DNA from: Seohaeicola saemankumensis
Lineage (GTDB): Bacteria; Pseudomonadota; Alphaproteobacteria; Rhodobacterales; Rhodobacteraceae
DNA length: 64,000 nucleotides
Direction of reading: 5' to 3'
Assembly (NCBI RefSeq): GCF_042678485.1
Contig: NZ_JBHTKR010000004.1
Span: forward strand, 124,001-188,000
Position numbers and translations under genes: made by a program. The notes beneath the pieces are model-generated. The model saw only the letters and a list, made by a program, of their open reading frames with translations, was not told the origin of the DNA and did not search any database. The number at the start of each line of letters is the position of its first letter. The stretch's first letter is position 1. Below are positions 1 to 7,912 of the stretch, in pieces.

Positions 1-2
1 AG

Positions 3-122
3 GATCAGTTCGCATCATTCCTGCGTCAGGCACAGGCCGAAAGCATGGTCAAAGCCGGCGGAATCGGCCTTGCCGAAACCCTGTATCACGCCTTGAAGGA
101 GCGTCAGCATGAAAACGAGTGA
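3..122 (+). CDS. Flagellar rod-binding (FlgJ N-terminal-like) protein, C-terminal end only
   Basis: Only the last 39 codons lie in the window; the gene starts upstream of base 1. The tail contains MVKAGGIGLAETLYHAL, the amphipathic C-terminal segment typical of the short alphaproteobacterial rod-binding protein that corresponds to the N-terminal domain of FlgJ and caps the growing flagellar rod in the periplasm. The reading frame stops at TGA 120-122 and overlaps the start of the next gene by 14 bases, which indicates translational coupling. The flagellar FlgN-like and FliP-like genes that follow support the call. Too little is visible for a firm family assignment. Confidence 0.65.
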   Translation, partial: DQFASFLRQAQAESMVKAGGIGLAETLYHALKERQHENE

Positions 123-492
123 CCCGGTCCCGTCGAAACCAAACGCGATCCCGCCAATTCTGGGGGAATTGGATGACCTGCTGGAGCGGGAGCGCGACGC
201 GCTGCTGGCCGGCGATCTTGAGGGGCTGTCCCGAATCCTGCGCGAAAAGGAACAGGTGATCGACCGGTTGAACCAGCTTCTACCGCCGACCTTTCTCGAT
301 CTTGATGTCCTGAAGGACAAGGCGCTGCGAAACCAGGCGCTGCTGGACACCGCACTGGAAGGAATACGCGCCGTAGCCGACCGCGTTTCGGCCCTGCGCC
401 GCGTCCGGGACACGCTGGAAACCTATGACCAGACGGGCCGAAAGACGACCTTTGAATCCATGCATAAAGGCCGCGTGGAAAAACGCGCCTGA
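109..492 (+). CDS. flgN: FlgN-type flagellar export chaperone
   Basis: This 127-residue protein is almost all helical and charged, with a heptad-like stretch (LDDLLERERDALLAGDLE) followed by further long helices. That matches the FlgN family of cytosolic chaperones, which bind the hook-filament junction proteins FlgK and FlgL before export. There is no signal peptide or membrane segment. The start ATG overlaps the end of the rod-binding protein gene, so the two are translationally coupled. A hairpin begins directly after its stop codon. FlgN proteins diverge strongly in sequence, so the call rests on length, composition and the flagellar context. Confidence 0.6.
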   Translation: MKTSDPVPSKPNAIPPILGELDDLLERERDALLAGDLEGLSRILREKEQVIDRLNQLLPPTFLDLDVLKDKALRNQALLDTALEGIRAVADRVSALRRVRDTLETYDQTGRKTTFESMHKGRVEKRA

Positions 493-518
493 GCGAAGAT
501 TTGCGTCAAATCCTTCGC
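493..518 (+). other. RNA hairpin directly after the flgN stop codon
   Basis: The 11-base arm GCGAAGATTTG at 493-503 pairs with CAAATCCTTCGC at 507-518, with one bulged C and a CGT loop. It begins at the first base after the stop codon. No T-run follows, so it is not a classical intrinsic terminator. It may stabilise or attenuate the flagellar transcript, or mark the junction at which the fliP 5' end was lost. Confidence 0.4.
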
Positions 519-1274
519 AAATCCGGGTGTCGGCTTAGGACTCCCTTAGGACTCGGCGGTCATGTTGGCCTGGCATCCAATCGGATGGCGCAAGTAGCGG
601 ATCGATCCGTTTCTTGCAGATGTCAGAAGGCAGGCGTCCGGACGGTGTGTCCGACTTCATGTACCGGCGCAAAACCGCGCCACGAGTCAAAGGAAATTCA
701 AGCTATCGCCATCATGGTGACCTGCTTTCCTTTTCTGGTGACCGTTCTGGCAATCCTCAGGCAAGCCATTGGATTGCAGCAGTCACCTCCGAATATGCTT
801 ATCGTCAGTCTCGCATTGTTCCTGACCTATTTCATCATGGATCCGGTGTTCAGAACGGCCTGGAACGACGGCCTTCAGCCCCTTTTGCAAGAGACAATCG
901 GAATCGAGGAAGGGTTTGAGAGGACAATGCAGCCTTTCAAGATATTCATGGCCGGACGCCTTGATCCCGATACATTCACGTCAATGGCGGAACTTCGCCC
1001 CGATGCAGCCGGTATGCAACCTGGGCCAGAGGCCCCCCTTTCCATTTTGGTGCCAAGCTTTCTGTTATCTGAAATCGCCCGGGCTTTTCAGATCGGCTTT
1101 CTGATTTTCCTGCCCTTCCTGATCATCGATCTGGTCGTTGCAGCCGTTCTGATGTCGATGGGCATGATGATGGTGCCTCCAGCGATTGTATCCCTGCCGT
1201 TCAAGCTGGCATTCTTTGTCATCGCGGATGGGTGGCATCTGCTGGCGAGTGCGCTGGTCAGGGGTTATTCCTGA
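501..1274 (+). pseudogene. fliP: fliP with a non-homologous 5' end (flagellar export gate protein)
   Basis: From about base 705 the frame reads as a good FliP: AIAIMVTCFPFLVTVLAILR, then GLQQSPPN, a hydrophobic segment, a periplasmic loop, and the signature FQIGFLIFLPFLIIDLVVA followed by VLMSMGMMMVPP. FliP is a core component of the flagellar type III export gate. The roughly 70 codons before 705 do not resemble the cleaved signal peptide and first membrane segment that FliP needs. They are polar and Cys/Arg-rich, and no frame upstream shows the missing segment. Starting at TTG 501 gives 257 residues, a normal length but the wrong content; starting at ATG 714 gives a truncated protein. The likely explanation is a deletion or recombination at about 700. 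It could still be expressed as a chimera. Confidence 0.6.
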
Positions 1275-1345
1275 AGGGGTCTCATCCTGTCGGCGTCACT
1301 TACGTCAAGCTGACCCCAAGTGGGCATGTTTCCGAATTACGGTAC

Positions 1346-1409
1346 GTATGCTTATGATATTGACAGGACATCGCGGCATGGCTTATTAATAAGCATACTT
1401 ATTAATAAG
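1346..1409. promoter_or_regulatory. Promoter/operator region of mobA with tandem perfect palindromes
   Basis: Two copies of the 12-base perfect palindrome CTTATTAATAAG lie at 1382-1393 and 1398-1409, 16 bases centre to centre. In addition GTATGCTTAT at 1346-1355 is the inverted repeat of ATAAGCATAC at 1389-1398. A possible -35 (TTGACA, 1360-1365) places the -10 inside the first palindrome. The second palindrome ends against the ribosome binding site (AAGGA) of the monooxygenase gene. This layout fits steric repression by a dimeric regulator of MarR or TetR type responding to an aromatic substrate. The regulator identity is inference, and no candidate regulator lies in the window. Confidence 0.6.
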
Positions 1410-1420
1410 GATGAACCCAA

Positions 1421-3292
1421 ATGCAGTATCATCTGAATGGATTTCGTACCGGCGATCCCGCGATTGCCAATGGCATTGCCCGCGACACCGCCCCGCGCGG
1501 CAAGGTGGATGTTCTGATTGTCGGCTGCGGCCCGGCAGGCTTGACGCTTGCGGCCCAGTTGTCAGCATTTCCGGAAATCGTGACGATGATCACGGATCGC
1601 AAGACCGGCCCCCTGGAGGTTGGCCAGGCTGATGGTATCGCCTGCCGTTCGGTCGAGATGTTCGAAGCCTTCGGCTTTGCGGAAAAGGTTCTCAAGGAAA
1701 GCTACTGGGTGAACGAGGTTGCTTTTTGGCGACCCGGTTCGGATGACACGCCTCTTGTCCGCGCGGATCGTATCCAGGATGTCGAAGACGATCTTTCCGA
1801 AATGCCTCATGTCATCCTGAATCAGGCACGCGTCCATGACTTCTATCTGGAAATGATGCGCAATTCCTCCCGCAGGCTTGAGCCCGCTTATGGGCGTGAA
1901 CTGGTTGATCTGAAAACCACGGATGATCCGGATTATCCGATCCTTGCAACCTTCCGGGATTCCGGGGATGCGGGACGCACCGAAATCATTCGGGCCCGAT
2001 ACGTCGTGGGATGTGACGGTGCGCGAAGTACAGTTCGCCGATCCATGGGATATGAGTTGAAAGGCGAAGCAGCACGCCAGCTCTGGGGCGTGATGGATGT
2101 TTTGGCCGTGACGGATTTCCCGGATATCCGGCTCAAGGCCGCGATCCAGTCGGCCAAGGATGGCAGTATTCTGATCATCCCACGCGAAGGTGGATACATG
2201 GTCCGGCTCTATATAGAACTGGACGCGTTGCACGGAGACGAGCGCGCCTCGGATCGCAACGTGACATCCGACATGCTGATCGAGAAGGCCGGAAAAATCC
2301 TTGCGCCCTATTCACTGGACGTAAAGGAAGTGGCCTGGTGGTCTGCCTACGAGATTGGCCAGCGTGTATGCGACGGTTTCGACGATGTACCCGAAGATGC
2401 GCGGGGCGCGCGTATGCCGCGGATCTTCATCGCCGGTGACGCCTGTCATACCCATAGCCCGAAAGCGGGGCAGGGAATGAACGTGTCCATGGCGGATACT
2501 TTCAATCTTGGTTGGAAATTGGCCGCCGTCCTGCGCGGGCAATCCACGCCGGCACTGCTGGATACCTATTCCGAAGAGCGGCGCGCCAAGGCCAAGGAGC
2601 TGATCGACTTTGACAAGGACATGGCTCGCCTGTTTAGCGCCAAACCCAAGAATGCGACCGAAGCCGCACAATTCCAGAGCTATTTCAAGAGGCACGGCCG
2701 CTATACGGCCGGTGTCGAGACGAAATACGCACCATCGCTGCTGACCGGCAGTGGCGCATATCAGACACTTGCCACAGGCTTCAGAACGGGTATGCGATTT
2801 CATTCGGCGCCGGTCATACGCCTGGGCGACGCGAAGCCAATGCATCTGGGACACACCCTCAAGGCTGATGGCCGCTGGCGCCTTATCGCCTTTGCGGCAC
2901 AGGGCGATACAGGTCAGCCGGACATGGATATCGCTGAACTCTGTCGCTTTCTGACTGCGGGACCAATCGCGCGCTTTACACCTGCAACCGCCGATGTCGA
3001 CAGCGTGTTCGATCTGCGTGCGGTGTTCCAGGCGTCACATCGCGACATGGTAGTCGAGGCATTGCCCGCTCTTCTGCTCCCGCGGAAAGGGAAATACGGA
3101 CTGGTCGACTATGAAAAGGCGTTCTGCCCCGATCTGAGGAACGGCAACGATATCTTTGACCTCCGGGGCATAGACCGCCAGCAAGGCGCGCTGCTTGTCG
3201 TGCGCCCGGATCAATATGTGGCACAGGTCCTCCCCCTGAAGGCGTATGACGAAATCATGGCCTATTTCGACGGATTCATGATCCCCGCCTGA
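1421..3292 (+). CDS. mobA: 3-hydroxybenzoate 4-monooxygenase (FAD aromatic hydroxylase)
   Basis: Flavin-dependent hydroxylase of the phenol hydroxylase/MobA group, predicted to convert 3-hydroxybenzoate to protocatechuate with NADPH and O2 in the cytosol. The 623-residue length is close to known MobA proteins (about 640). Visible motifs are the dinucleotide fold VLIVGCGPAG at 31-40, the DGARS motif near 197, the FAD-binding GDACHTHSPKAGQGMN near 338, and a C-terminal thioredoxin-like domain from about 450. The N-terminus (MQYHLNGFR) and the end (RPDQYVAQVLPL) also match the MobA type. The start ATG 1421 has AAGGA nine bases upstream. It stands alone: no protocatechuate pathway genes are in the window. 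A phenol 2-monooxygenase activity is the main alternative. Confidence 0.85.
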   Translation: MQYHLNGFRTGDPAIANGIARDTAPRGKVDVLIVGCGPAGLTLAAQLSAFPEIVTMITDRKTGPLEVGQADGIACRSVEMFEAFGFAEKVLKESYWVNEVAFWRPGSDDTPLVRADRIQDVEDDLSEMPHVILNQARVHDFYLEMMRNSSRRLEPAYGRELVDLKTTDDPDYPILATFRDSGDAGRTEIIRARYVVGCDGARSTVRRSMGYELKGEAARQLWGVMDVLAVTDFPDIRLKAAIQSAKDGSILIIPREGGYMVRLYIELDALHGDERASDRNVTSDMLIEKAGKILAPYSLDVKEVAWWSAYEIGQRVCDGFDDVPEDARGARMPRIFIAGDACHTHSPKAGQGMNVSMADTFNLGWKLAAVLRGQSTPALLDTYSEERRAKAKELIDFDKDMARLFSAKPKNATEAAQFQSYFKRHGRYTAGVETKYAPSLLTGSGAYQTLATGFRTGMRFHSAPVIRLGDAKPMHLGHTLKADGRWRLIAFAAQGDTGQPDMDIAELCRFLTAGPIARFTPATADVDSVFDLRAVFQASHRDMVVEALPALLLPRKGKYGLVDYEKAFCPDLRNGNDIFDLRGIDRQQGALLVVRPDQYVAQVLPLKAYDEIMAYFDGFMIPA

Positions 3293-3299
3293 TCTGCGG

Positions 3300-3539
3300 T
3301 CAGACCAGTGCAGTGAGCTACTCCCCGACTCTTGGACAGATTTCCGGGTTATTTAGGCTACTGCCTGCACCTGCTGATCGGTCACATCCTGCTAGGACAG
3401 TGAGTACCACGGATAGATCCGAACCGCACACAGAAGGATCACCGCAGGAAACCGGTGGCGCTTGAACGGCTGCTTGCGCGACAGAGAAACGGCCTGGCAA
3501 CACCCGCACAAGAAGCTGGCTGTTCATGCAACAGTCCCC
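3300..3539 (-). mobile_element. Degenerate IS6-family insertion sequence fragment
   Basis: On the minus strand the frame ending near 3370 reads FKRHRFPAVILLCAVR, then YSLS, a stop codon and QDVTD. This is the N-terminal signature of IS6-family transposases. Further along, ITRKSVQESGSSSLHW resembles the segment just before the first catalytic Asp. There are two in-frame stops and an internal deletion, so it is dead. Upstream of the transposase start, the bases at 3527-3539 read TGCAACAGTCCCC, close to the IS6 terminal repeat in the correct outward orientation. The other end and the catalytic DDE core are missing. It fills most of the gap between mobA and manC. Confidence 0.6.
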
Positions 3540-3588
3540 TTGGCTATGCCTGACAGGCGCGCTTTGGAATTGCTGATTTCAACCCATG

Positions 3589-3612
3589 CGGTACTGTTGT
3601 CAAAGTTTGAGC
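3589..3612 (+). repeat. Possible solitary IS6-type terminal repeat
   Basis: The sequence GGTACTGTTGTCAAAGTTTG closely resembles the left end of IS6-family elements (GGNNCTGTTGCAAAG). It lies about 50 bases from the IS6 remnant and 30 bases before manC, with no transposase attached. It may be a leftover end from a deletion between IS copies, or chance similarity. Confidence 0.35.
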
Positions 3613-3641
3613 GGACGTTCAGAAGGAAACATTGGCCCGGC

Positions 3642-5087
3642 ATGAAACATGTTTACCCTGTGCTGTTGTGCGGCGGATCGGGAACACGGCTGTGGCCGCT
3701 GTCGCGCAAGAGTTATCCCAAGCAATTCGTGCCACTTGTGGGCCAGCAGACGCTGTTCCAGGACACGGCCGCGCGGTTGACGGGGCAAGGCGCTGGGCTG
3801 GCCTTTCAGCGGCCCGTGGTGCTGACCAATGCGGATTTCCGCTTTATCGTGACCGCACAGCTATCGGCGCTGCAGATCGACCCGATGGCGGTGATGATCG
3901 AACCGTTCGGGCGCAACACCGCGCCATCGGTGCTGGCGGCGGCGCTGTACCTGGACAAGGTCGACCCAGATGCCCTGGTGCTTGTGGCGCCGGCCGATCA
4001 CGTGCTGCCCGATACCGCCGCGTTCCATGCCGCCGTAGCCGAAGGGGCAAAGGCGGCGGAACAGGGTCGATTGGTGACCTTCGGCATCACGCCAGACCGG
4101 CCCGAGACCGGATATGGCTATCTGCAACTGGCGCAGCGCCCGGATGGTAGCGGTGCGGCCCTGCCGCTGGCACGTTTCGTGGAAAAGCCGGATCTGGCGC
4201 GGGCCAAGGTGCTGCTGGGTCAGGGGGATTGCCTGTGGAATGCGGGTATCTTCCTGTTCAAGCCACGCGACATGATCGCGGCCTTCGCGGCCCATGCGCC
4301 CGATCTGGTCGATCCGGTGCGCGCGGCGGTGGATCAGGCGCGGCCCGATCTGGGCCTGCTGCGTCTTGATCCCGGCGCCTGGGGGCAATTGCGCGATATC
4401 AGTGTCGATCATGCGGTGATGGAAAAGGCCGACAACCTGTCGGTCGTACCCTATGACGGGGTCTGGTCCGACCTTGGCGGCTGGGAATCGGTCTGGCGCG
4501 AGATGGGCCCGGATGCCGATGGCGTGGCCCTGGGCGGCAATGCCACCGCGATTGATTGCGCCGATACACTGCTGCGGTCCGAGGCGGAGGGGTTGCAGAT
4601 CGTCGGTATCGGGCTGAAGAATATCGTGGCGATTGCCATGCCCGACGCGGTGCTGGTGGCCGACATGAGCCGCGCACAGGATGTCAAACGCGTGGTCGAT
4701 ATCTTGCGGGAAAAGGGCGCCGCACAGGCCGAGACGTTGCCCCGCGACCACCGGCCCTGGGGCTGGTTCGAAAGCCTGGCACTGGGTGGGCGCTTCCAGG
4801 TCAAGCGGATCCTGGTGCATCCGGGTGCTGCCTTGAGCCTGCAAAGCCATGTGCACCGGTCCGAACACTGGGTGGTTGTCGAGGGCACCGCGCGCGTGAC
4901 CGTGGGCGACGAGGTGAAGCTGCTGACCGAGAACCAGTCGGTCTATGTGCCCGTGGGCGCCATTCACCGCCTGGAAAACCCCGGCAAGCTGCCGATGGTG
5001 ATGATCGAGGTGCAGACCGGCGCCTATGTCGGCGAGGATGACATCATCCGCTACGAGGATGTTTACGGTCGCCAGGCCAGGGAATAG
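3642..5087 (+). CDS. manC: Mannose-1-phosphate guanylyltransferase / mannose-6-phosphate isomerase
   Basis: Bifunctional type II enzyme that makes GDP-mannose for surface polysaccharide synthesis in the cytosol. The 481-residue length is typical. The nucleotide-binding signature GGSGTRLWPLSR is at 11-22, the sugar-binding FVEKP follows near 180, and a C-terminal cupin domain (about 370-480, with SLQSHVHRSEHWVVVEG) carries the isomerase site. The ATG at 3642 is the first codon matching the family start MKHVYPVLLCGG; the open frame extends further upstream but that part is IS-derived. A glycosyltransferase gene follows after 9 bases, so manC opens an operon with the next two genes. Confidence 0.9.
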   Translation: MKHVYPVLLCGGSGTRLWPLSRKSYPKQFVPLVGQQTLFQDTAARLTGQGAGLAFQRPVVLTNADFRFIVTAQLSALQIDPMAVMIEPFGRNTAPSVLAAALYLDKVDPDALVLVAPADHVLPDTAAFHAAVAEGAKAAEQGRLVTFGITPDRPETGYGYLQLAQRPDGSGAALPLARFVEKPDLARAKVLLGQGDCLWNAGIFLFKPRDMIAAFAAHAPDLVDPVRAAVDQARPDLGLLRLDPGAWGQLRDISVDHAVMEKADNLSVVPYDGVWSDLGGWESVWREMGPDADGVALGGNATAIDCADTLLRSEAEGLQIVGIGLKNIVAIAMPDAVLVADMSRAQDVKRVVDILREKGAAQAETLPRDHRPWGWFESLALGGRFQVKRILVHPGAALSLQSHVHRSEHWVVVEGTARVTVGDEVKLLTENQSVYVPVGAIHRLENPGKLPMVMIEVQTGAYVGEDDIIRYEDVYGRQARE

Positions 5088-5096
5088 AGTCTGATC

Positions 5097-6326
5097 ATGC
5101 AGAACATCCCCGCCACCTTGCGCGTTGCCTATCTGGTGAACCAATATCCCAAGGTCAGCCATACGTTCATCCGGCGCGAGATCCTTGCGCTGGAGGCACT
5201 GGGCGTGACGGTGGATCGTTTCGCCCTGCGCGGCTGGGATGGCGATGCGGTGGACCCTGTCGATCTGCAGGAGCGGGACAAGACCGCCTATACGCTGAAG
5301 AACGGGATCGTGGCGTTGATGATGGGTTTGGGGCGGCGTTTCCTGCGGCAGCCCGGCACGGTGTGGCAAGGTGTCCGGGCCGCGATGGCGATGGCGCGAG
5401 GGGGGATGCGACCCTGGCCCTACCATCTGGTCTATCTTGCCCATGCCAGCTGGATCCTTGACCGGCTGGAACGTCAGCCGGTTGCCCATCTGCACGCACA
5501 TTTCGGCACGAACCCGGCGGAAATCGCCAATCTGGTGCATGTGATGGGCGGGCCGACCTACAGTTTCACAGTGCATGGCATGGACGAGGCGGACAATGCG
5601 CCGCGTTTGGCCTTTGACACCAAGATCGAGGCTGCGGGCTTTGCCGTGGCGATCAGCGCCTATACCCGCAGCCAGTTGATGCGGCATCTGCCGCCTGATC
5701 TGTGGCCCAGGATCAAGGTGGTGCATTGTGGCCTGCCCGAAAGCGCCTTTTCCGCGCCGGGAACCGAGGAAACCGGTCCCGATACGCCCGTGTTTCTGTG
5801 CGTCGGGCGGCTGAGCGGCGAAAAGGGGCATCTTGTGTTGCTGGATGCCTTTGCACAGGTGCGGGCGCATCATCCCGACGCGTTGCTGGTGCTGGCCGGG
5901 GATGGTGATCTGCGCGCGGTGATCGAGGCGCGGATCAACGCACTGGACCTTCGTGATGCCGTGCGGATCACCGGTTGGATTGGCTCGGATCAGGTGATGC
6001 GGGAATTGCAGAACTGTCACGTTCTGGTGCAGCCCAGTTTCATCGAAGGGTTGCCCGTGGTGATCATGGAGGCGATGGCGCAGCGGCGGGCCGTAATCTC
6101 GACCTTCGTTGCGGGGATACCTGAACTTGTCATTCCCGATGAAAACGGCTGGCTGGTTCCTGCAGGAACCATCGAGGAGCTGGCGCAGGCGATGGAGAAC
6201 AGCATCACACTGCCGCAGACCAAGATGAGGGCGATGCGCAACGCGGCCTTTGACCGGGTCCGCGCGCGCCACAGCATCCTGACCGAGGCGGGCAGGCTGA
6301 AGGCCCTGTTTCTGGGTCAGGGCTGA
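5097..6326 (+). CDS. GT4-family glycosyltransferase (colanic-acid WcaL-like)
   Basis: A 409-residue retaining glycosyltransferase of GT-B fold. The N-terminal half begins VAYLVNQYPKVSHTFIRREI, characteristic of the WcaL/AmsK group involved in exopolysaccharide side-chain assembly. The C-terminal half carries VGRLSGEKGH (about 235) and FIEGLPVVIMEAMA (about 316-330), the E-x7-E sugar-nucleotide-binding motif. Position between manC and a polysaccharide deacetylase suggests GDP-mannose or a related donor, but the specificity cannot be read from sequence. The next gene starts two bases after its stop. Confidence 0.85.
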   Translation: MQNIPATLRVAYLVNQYPKVSHTFIRREILALEALGVTVDRFALRGWDGDAVDPVDLQERDKTAYTLKNGIVALMMGLGRRFLRQPGTVWQGVRAAMAMARGGMRPWPYHLVYLAHASWILDRLERQPVAHLHAHFGTNPAEIANLVHVMGGPTYSFTVHGMDEADNAPRLAFDTKIEAAGFAVAISAYTRSQLMRHLPPDLWPRIKVVHCGLPESAFSAPGTEETGPDTPVFLCVGRLSGEKGHLVLLDAFAQVRAHHPDALLVLAGDGDLRAVIEARINALDLRDAVRITGWIGSDQVMRELQNCHVLVQPSFIEGLPVVIMEAMAQRRAVISTFVAGIPELVIPDENGWLVPAGTIEELAQAMENSITLPQTKMRAMRNAAFDRVRARHSILTEAGRLKALFLGQG

Positions 6327-6328
6327 TT

Positions 6329-7309
6329 TTGGCGGGGCTGCGCAGAATCGCGGGGCAGATGGCGGCGACTTTTCCGCCGCCGATCCTGCGACGGCTTCGC
6401 AGGGTGCCGGACGGGACGGTTGCCGTGCTGTGCTATCACACGCTGGGAACGGATGATCAGGGGCCGGATGTCTGGACCGCACTGCGGATCAGGGATTTCC
6501 GGGCGCAGATCAAGTTGCTGCGGCGTTGGTTCGATGTCGTGGATATGGACACGGCCTTCGGCCAGGCGCAGGTCCGGACCCAGGGCAAGCCGCTGGCCGT
6601 GGTGACATTCGATGATGGGGATATCGGTCTTTATCGCCATCTGATCCCGTTTCTGGCGCAAGACCAGGTACCCGTCACCGTCTATGTCGCGACCAGCCAG
6701 ATCCAGACCGGCGTGCCCTATTGGTTCGACAGGGTGATGAACGCGCTGCAAGCTCCGATTGCCATAGACCTGACGTTGGACGAGTTGGGCAAGTGGCGCT
6801 TTGGCGTACAGAGCGGGGCAGCGCGTTGGCAGCTTTTGGGCCCACTGCTGGAGACGATGAAGACCCTGGTGCCGGAACGACGTGCGTTACTCACCGAAAA
6901 GATAGAGGCGCAGGCGGGCAGGGGGGCAGAGCAGCGGGCGGCGCTTGGCCCGATGAGCGTGGCGCAACTGCAGGCGCTGGCCGCCTGTCCCGGTGTTACC
7001 ATCGGCGCGCACAGCCATTGCCATAACCTGTTGGACCAGATCCCGATGAAGCAGGCGCGCGAAAGCGTTCTGACCTCGCGCGCGCTTTTGCAGGAATGGA
7101 CCGGGCAGGATGTTCGCCACTTTGCCTATCCGAATGGCAATCACAATGCGGCTTTGCGGGGCATGTTGCGGGATGCGGGTTTTGCCACAGCCGTGGCGTT
7201 GGACAATGGACTGGCGCTTCCGGGGGGTGATGCCTTTGCCCTCTCAAGGATCGCGGTCGGACGCCATGATCCGATGTGGCGCATCAAGCTGCGTCTGGCG
7301 GGGCTATAG
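6329..7309 (+). CDS. Polysaccharide deacetylase family protein (CE4, NodB homology)
   Basis: The 326-residue protein has a NodB-type deacetylase core: VVTFDDGD near residues 89-96 (metal and catalytic Asp), and GAHSHCHNLLDQ near 224-235 carrying the metal-binding histidines. It probably removes N- or O-acetyl groups from the glycan made by this locus. The assigned TTG start at 6329 follows the upstream stop by two bases; ATG 6359 is an equally good start in frame. No clear signal peptide is visible, so cytosolic or lipid-intermediate deacetylation is possible. It ends three bases before a convergent gene. Confidence 0.8.
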   Translation: MAGLRRIAGQMAATFPPPILRRLRRVPDGTVAVLCYHTLGTDDQGPDVWTALRIRDFRAQIKLLRRWFDVVDMDTAFGQAQVRTQGKPLAVVTFDDGDIGLYRHLIPFLAQDQVPVTVYVATSQIQTGVPYWFDRVMNALQAPIAIDLTLDELGKWRFGVQSGAARWQLLGPLLETMKTLVPERRALLTEKIEAQAGRGAEQRAALGPMSVAQLQALAACPGVTIGAHSHCHNLLDQIPMKQARESVLTSRALLQEWTGQDVRHFAYPNGNHNAALRGMLRDAGFATAVALDNGLALPGGDAFALSRIAVGRHDPMWRIKLRLAGL

Positions 7310-7312
7310 CGG

Positions 7313-7906
7313 TTATTCCCGCCTGAGACGCGGGATTGCAGCCAGCAGGATCAGTACCAGACCGGAAAGCTCCAAAATCCAATTCACACGCAGGGATTTC
7401 CATTCGGTAGAAATCAGGTGATCGACGTCATGAAAGCCTACGGCGCGGATCACAACGAACCCCAGAACGAAGGCAAAGCCCAGAACTGCCAGCGCGTTGC
7501 GGCGCAAGCTGGCGCGCAGAAACCATGCCAGTGCCACTGCGGTGAGCAGGGCGCCGGCAGCCAGCCCCCGGATGAAGCCGCGCTGCATGCTGGCGCGGTC
7601 GTCATACCAGCCGGTAAGTTGGGCGTGACAGCGGCCTATCGCGGTCAACAGGGATTGAAGATCCAGTTGCTTGTTCACCGCCAGAAAGGCCAGAACCACG
7701 CCAATTCCACCCCAGAACATCCGCTCTCGTGCCGCGCCGGGCCCGTCGAAAGAGTTTAGCACCGCCAGTGTCAGGGCGGCCAACGCGGCAATGACATAGA
7801 CCCCGACGATGACCCAGCTCATGACATGGGGATCCCCGATGCCGGGGCTCCAGTTCTCATGCGCGCAGGCAAGGGTCTGGGCGAAGGTGTGGGACCAGTT
7901 GGACAT
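7313..7906 (-). CDS. Integral membrane protein of unknown function next to exosortase E
   Basis: A 197-residue protein with about five predicted membrane segments (roughly 30-50, 64-77, 111-130, 139-156 and 177-192) and short polar loops. A Cys-His pair (GRCHAQ) lies in the loop after segment two and FHDVDHLIS in the loop before the last segment. I do not recognise a defined family; proteins of this general type are sometimes mislabelled isopropylmalate isomerase. It starts six bases after the stop of the exosortase gene, so the two are co-transcribed and it is a candidate accessory component of that sorting system. Function unknown. Confidence 0.6.
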   Translation of the reverse strand: MSNWSHTFAQTLACAHENWSPGIGDPHVMSWVIVGVYVIAALAALTLAVLNSFDGPGAARERMFWGGIGVVLAFLAVNKQLDLQSLLTAIGRCHAQLTGWYDDRASMQRGFIRGLAAGALLTAVALAWFLRASLRRNALAVLGFAFVLGFVVIRAVGFHDVDHLISTEWKSLRVNWILELSGLVLILLAAIPRLRRE

Positions 7907-7912
7907 GCCCCC

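Noticed and set aside
535..554. Direct repeat TTAGGACTC twice, 11 bases apart, upstream of the fliP core
   Set aside because: Too short and isolated; no third copy and no link to a known site-specific recombination motif.
1275..1320. Inverted GGGGTC...GACCCC after fliP as a terminator
   Set aside because: The arms are about 30 bases apart, the loop has no stable inner stem and no T-run follows.
3861..6482. Long minus-strand open frame opposite manC and the GT4 gene
   Set aside because: Antisense to two genes with full sets of family motifs; no ribosome binding site or domain.
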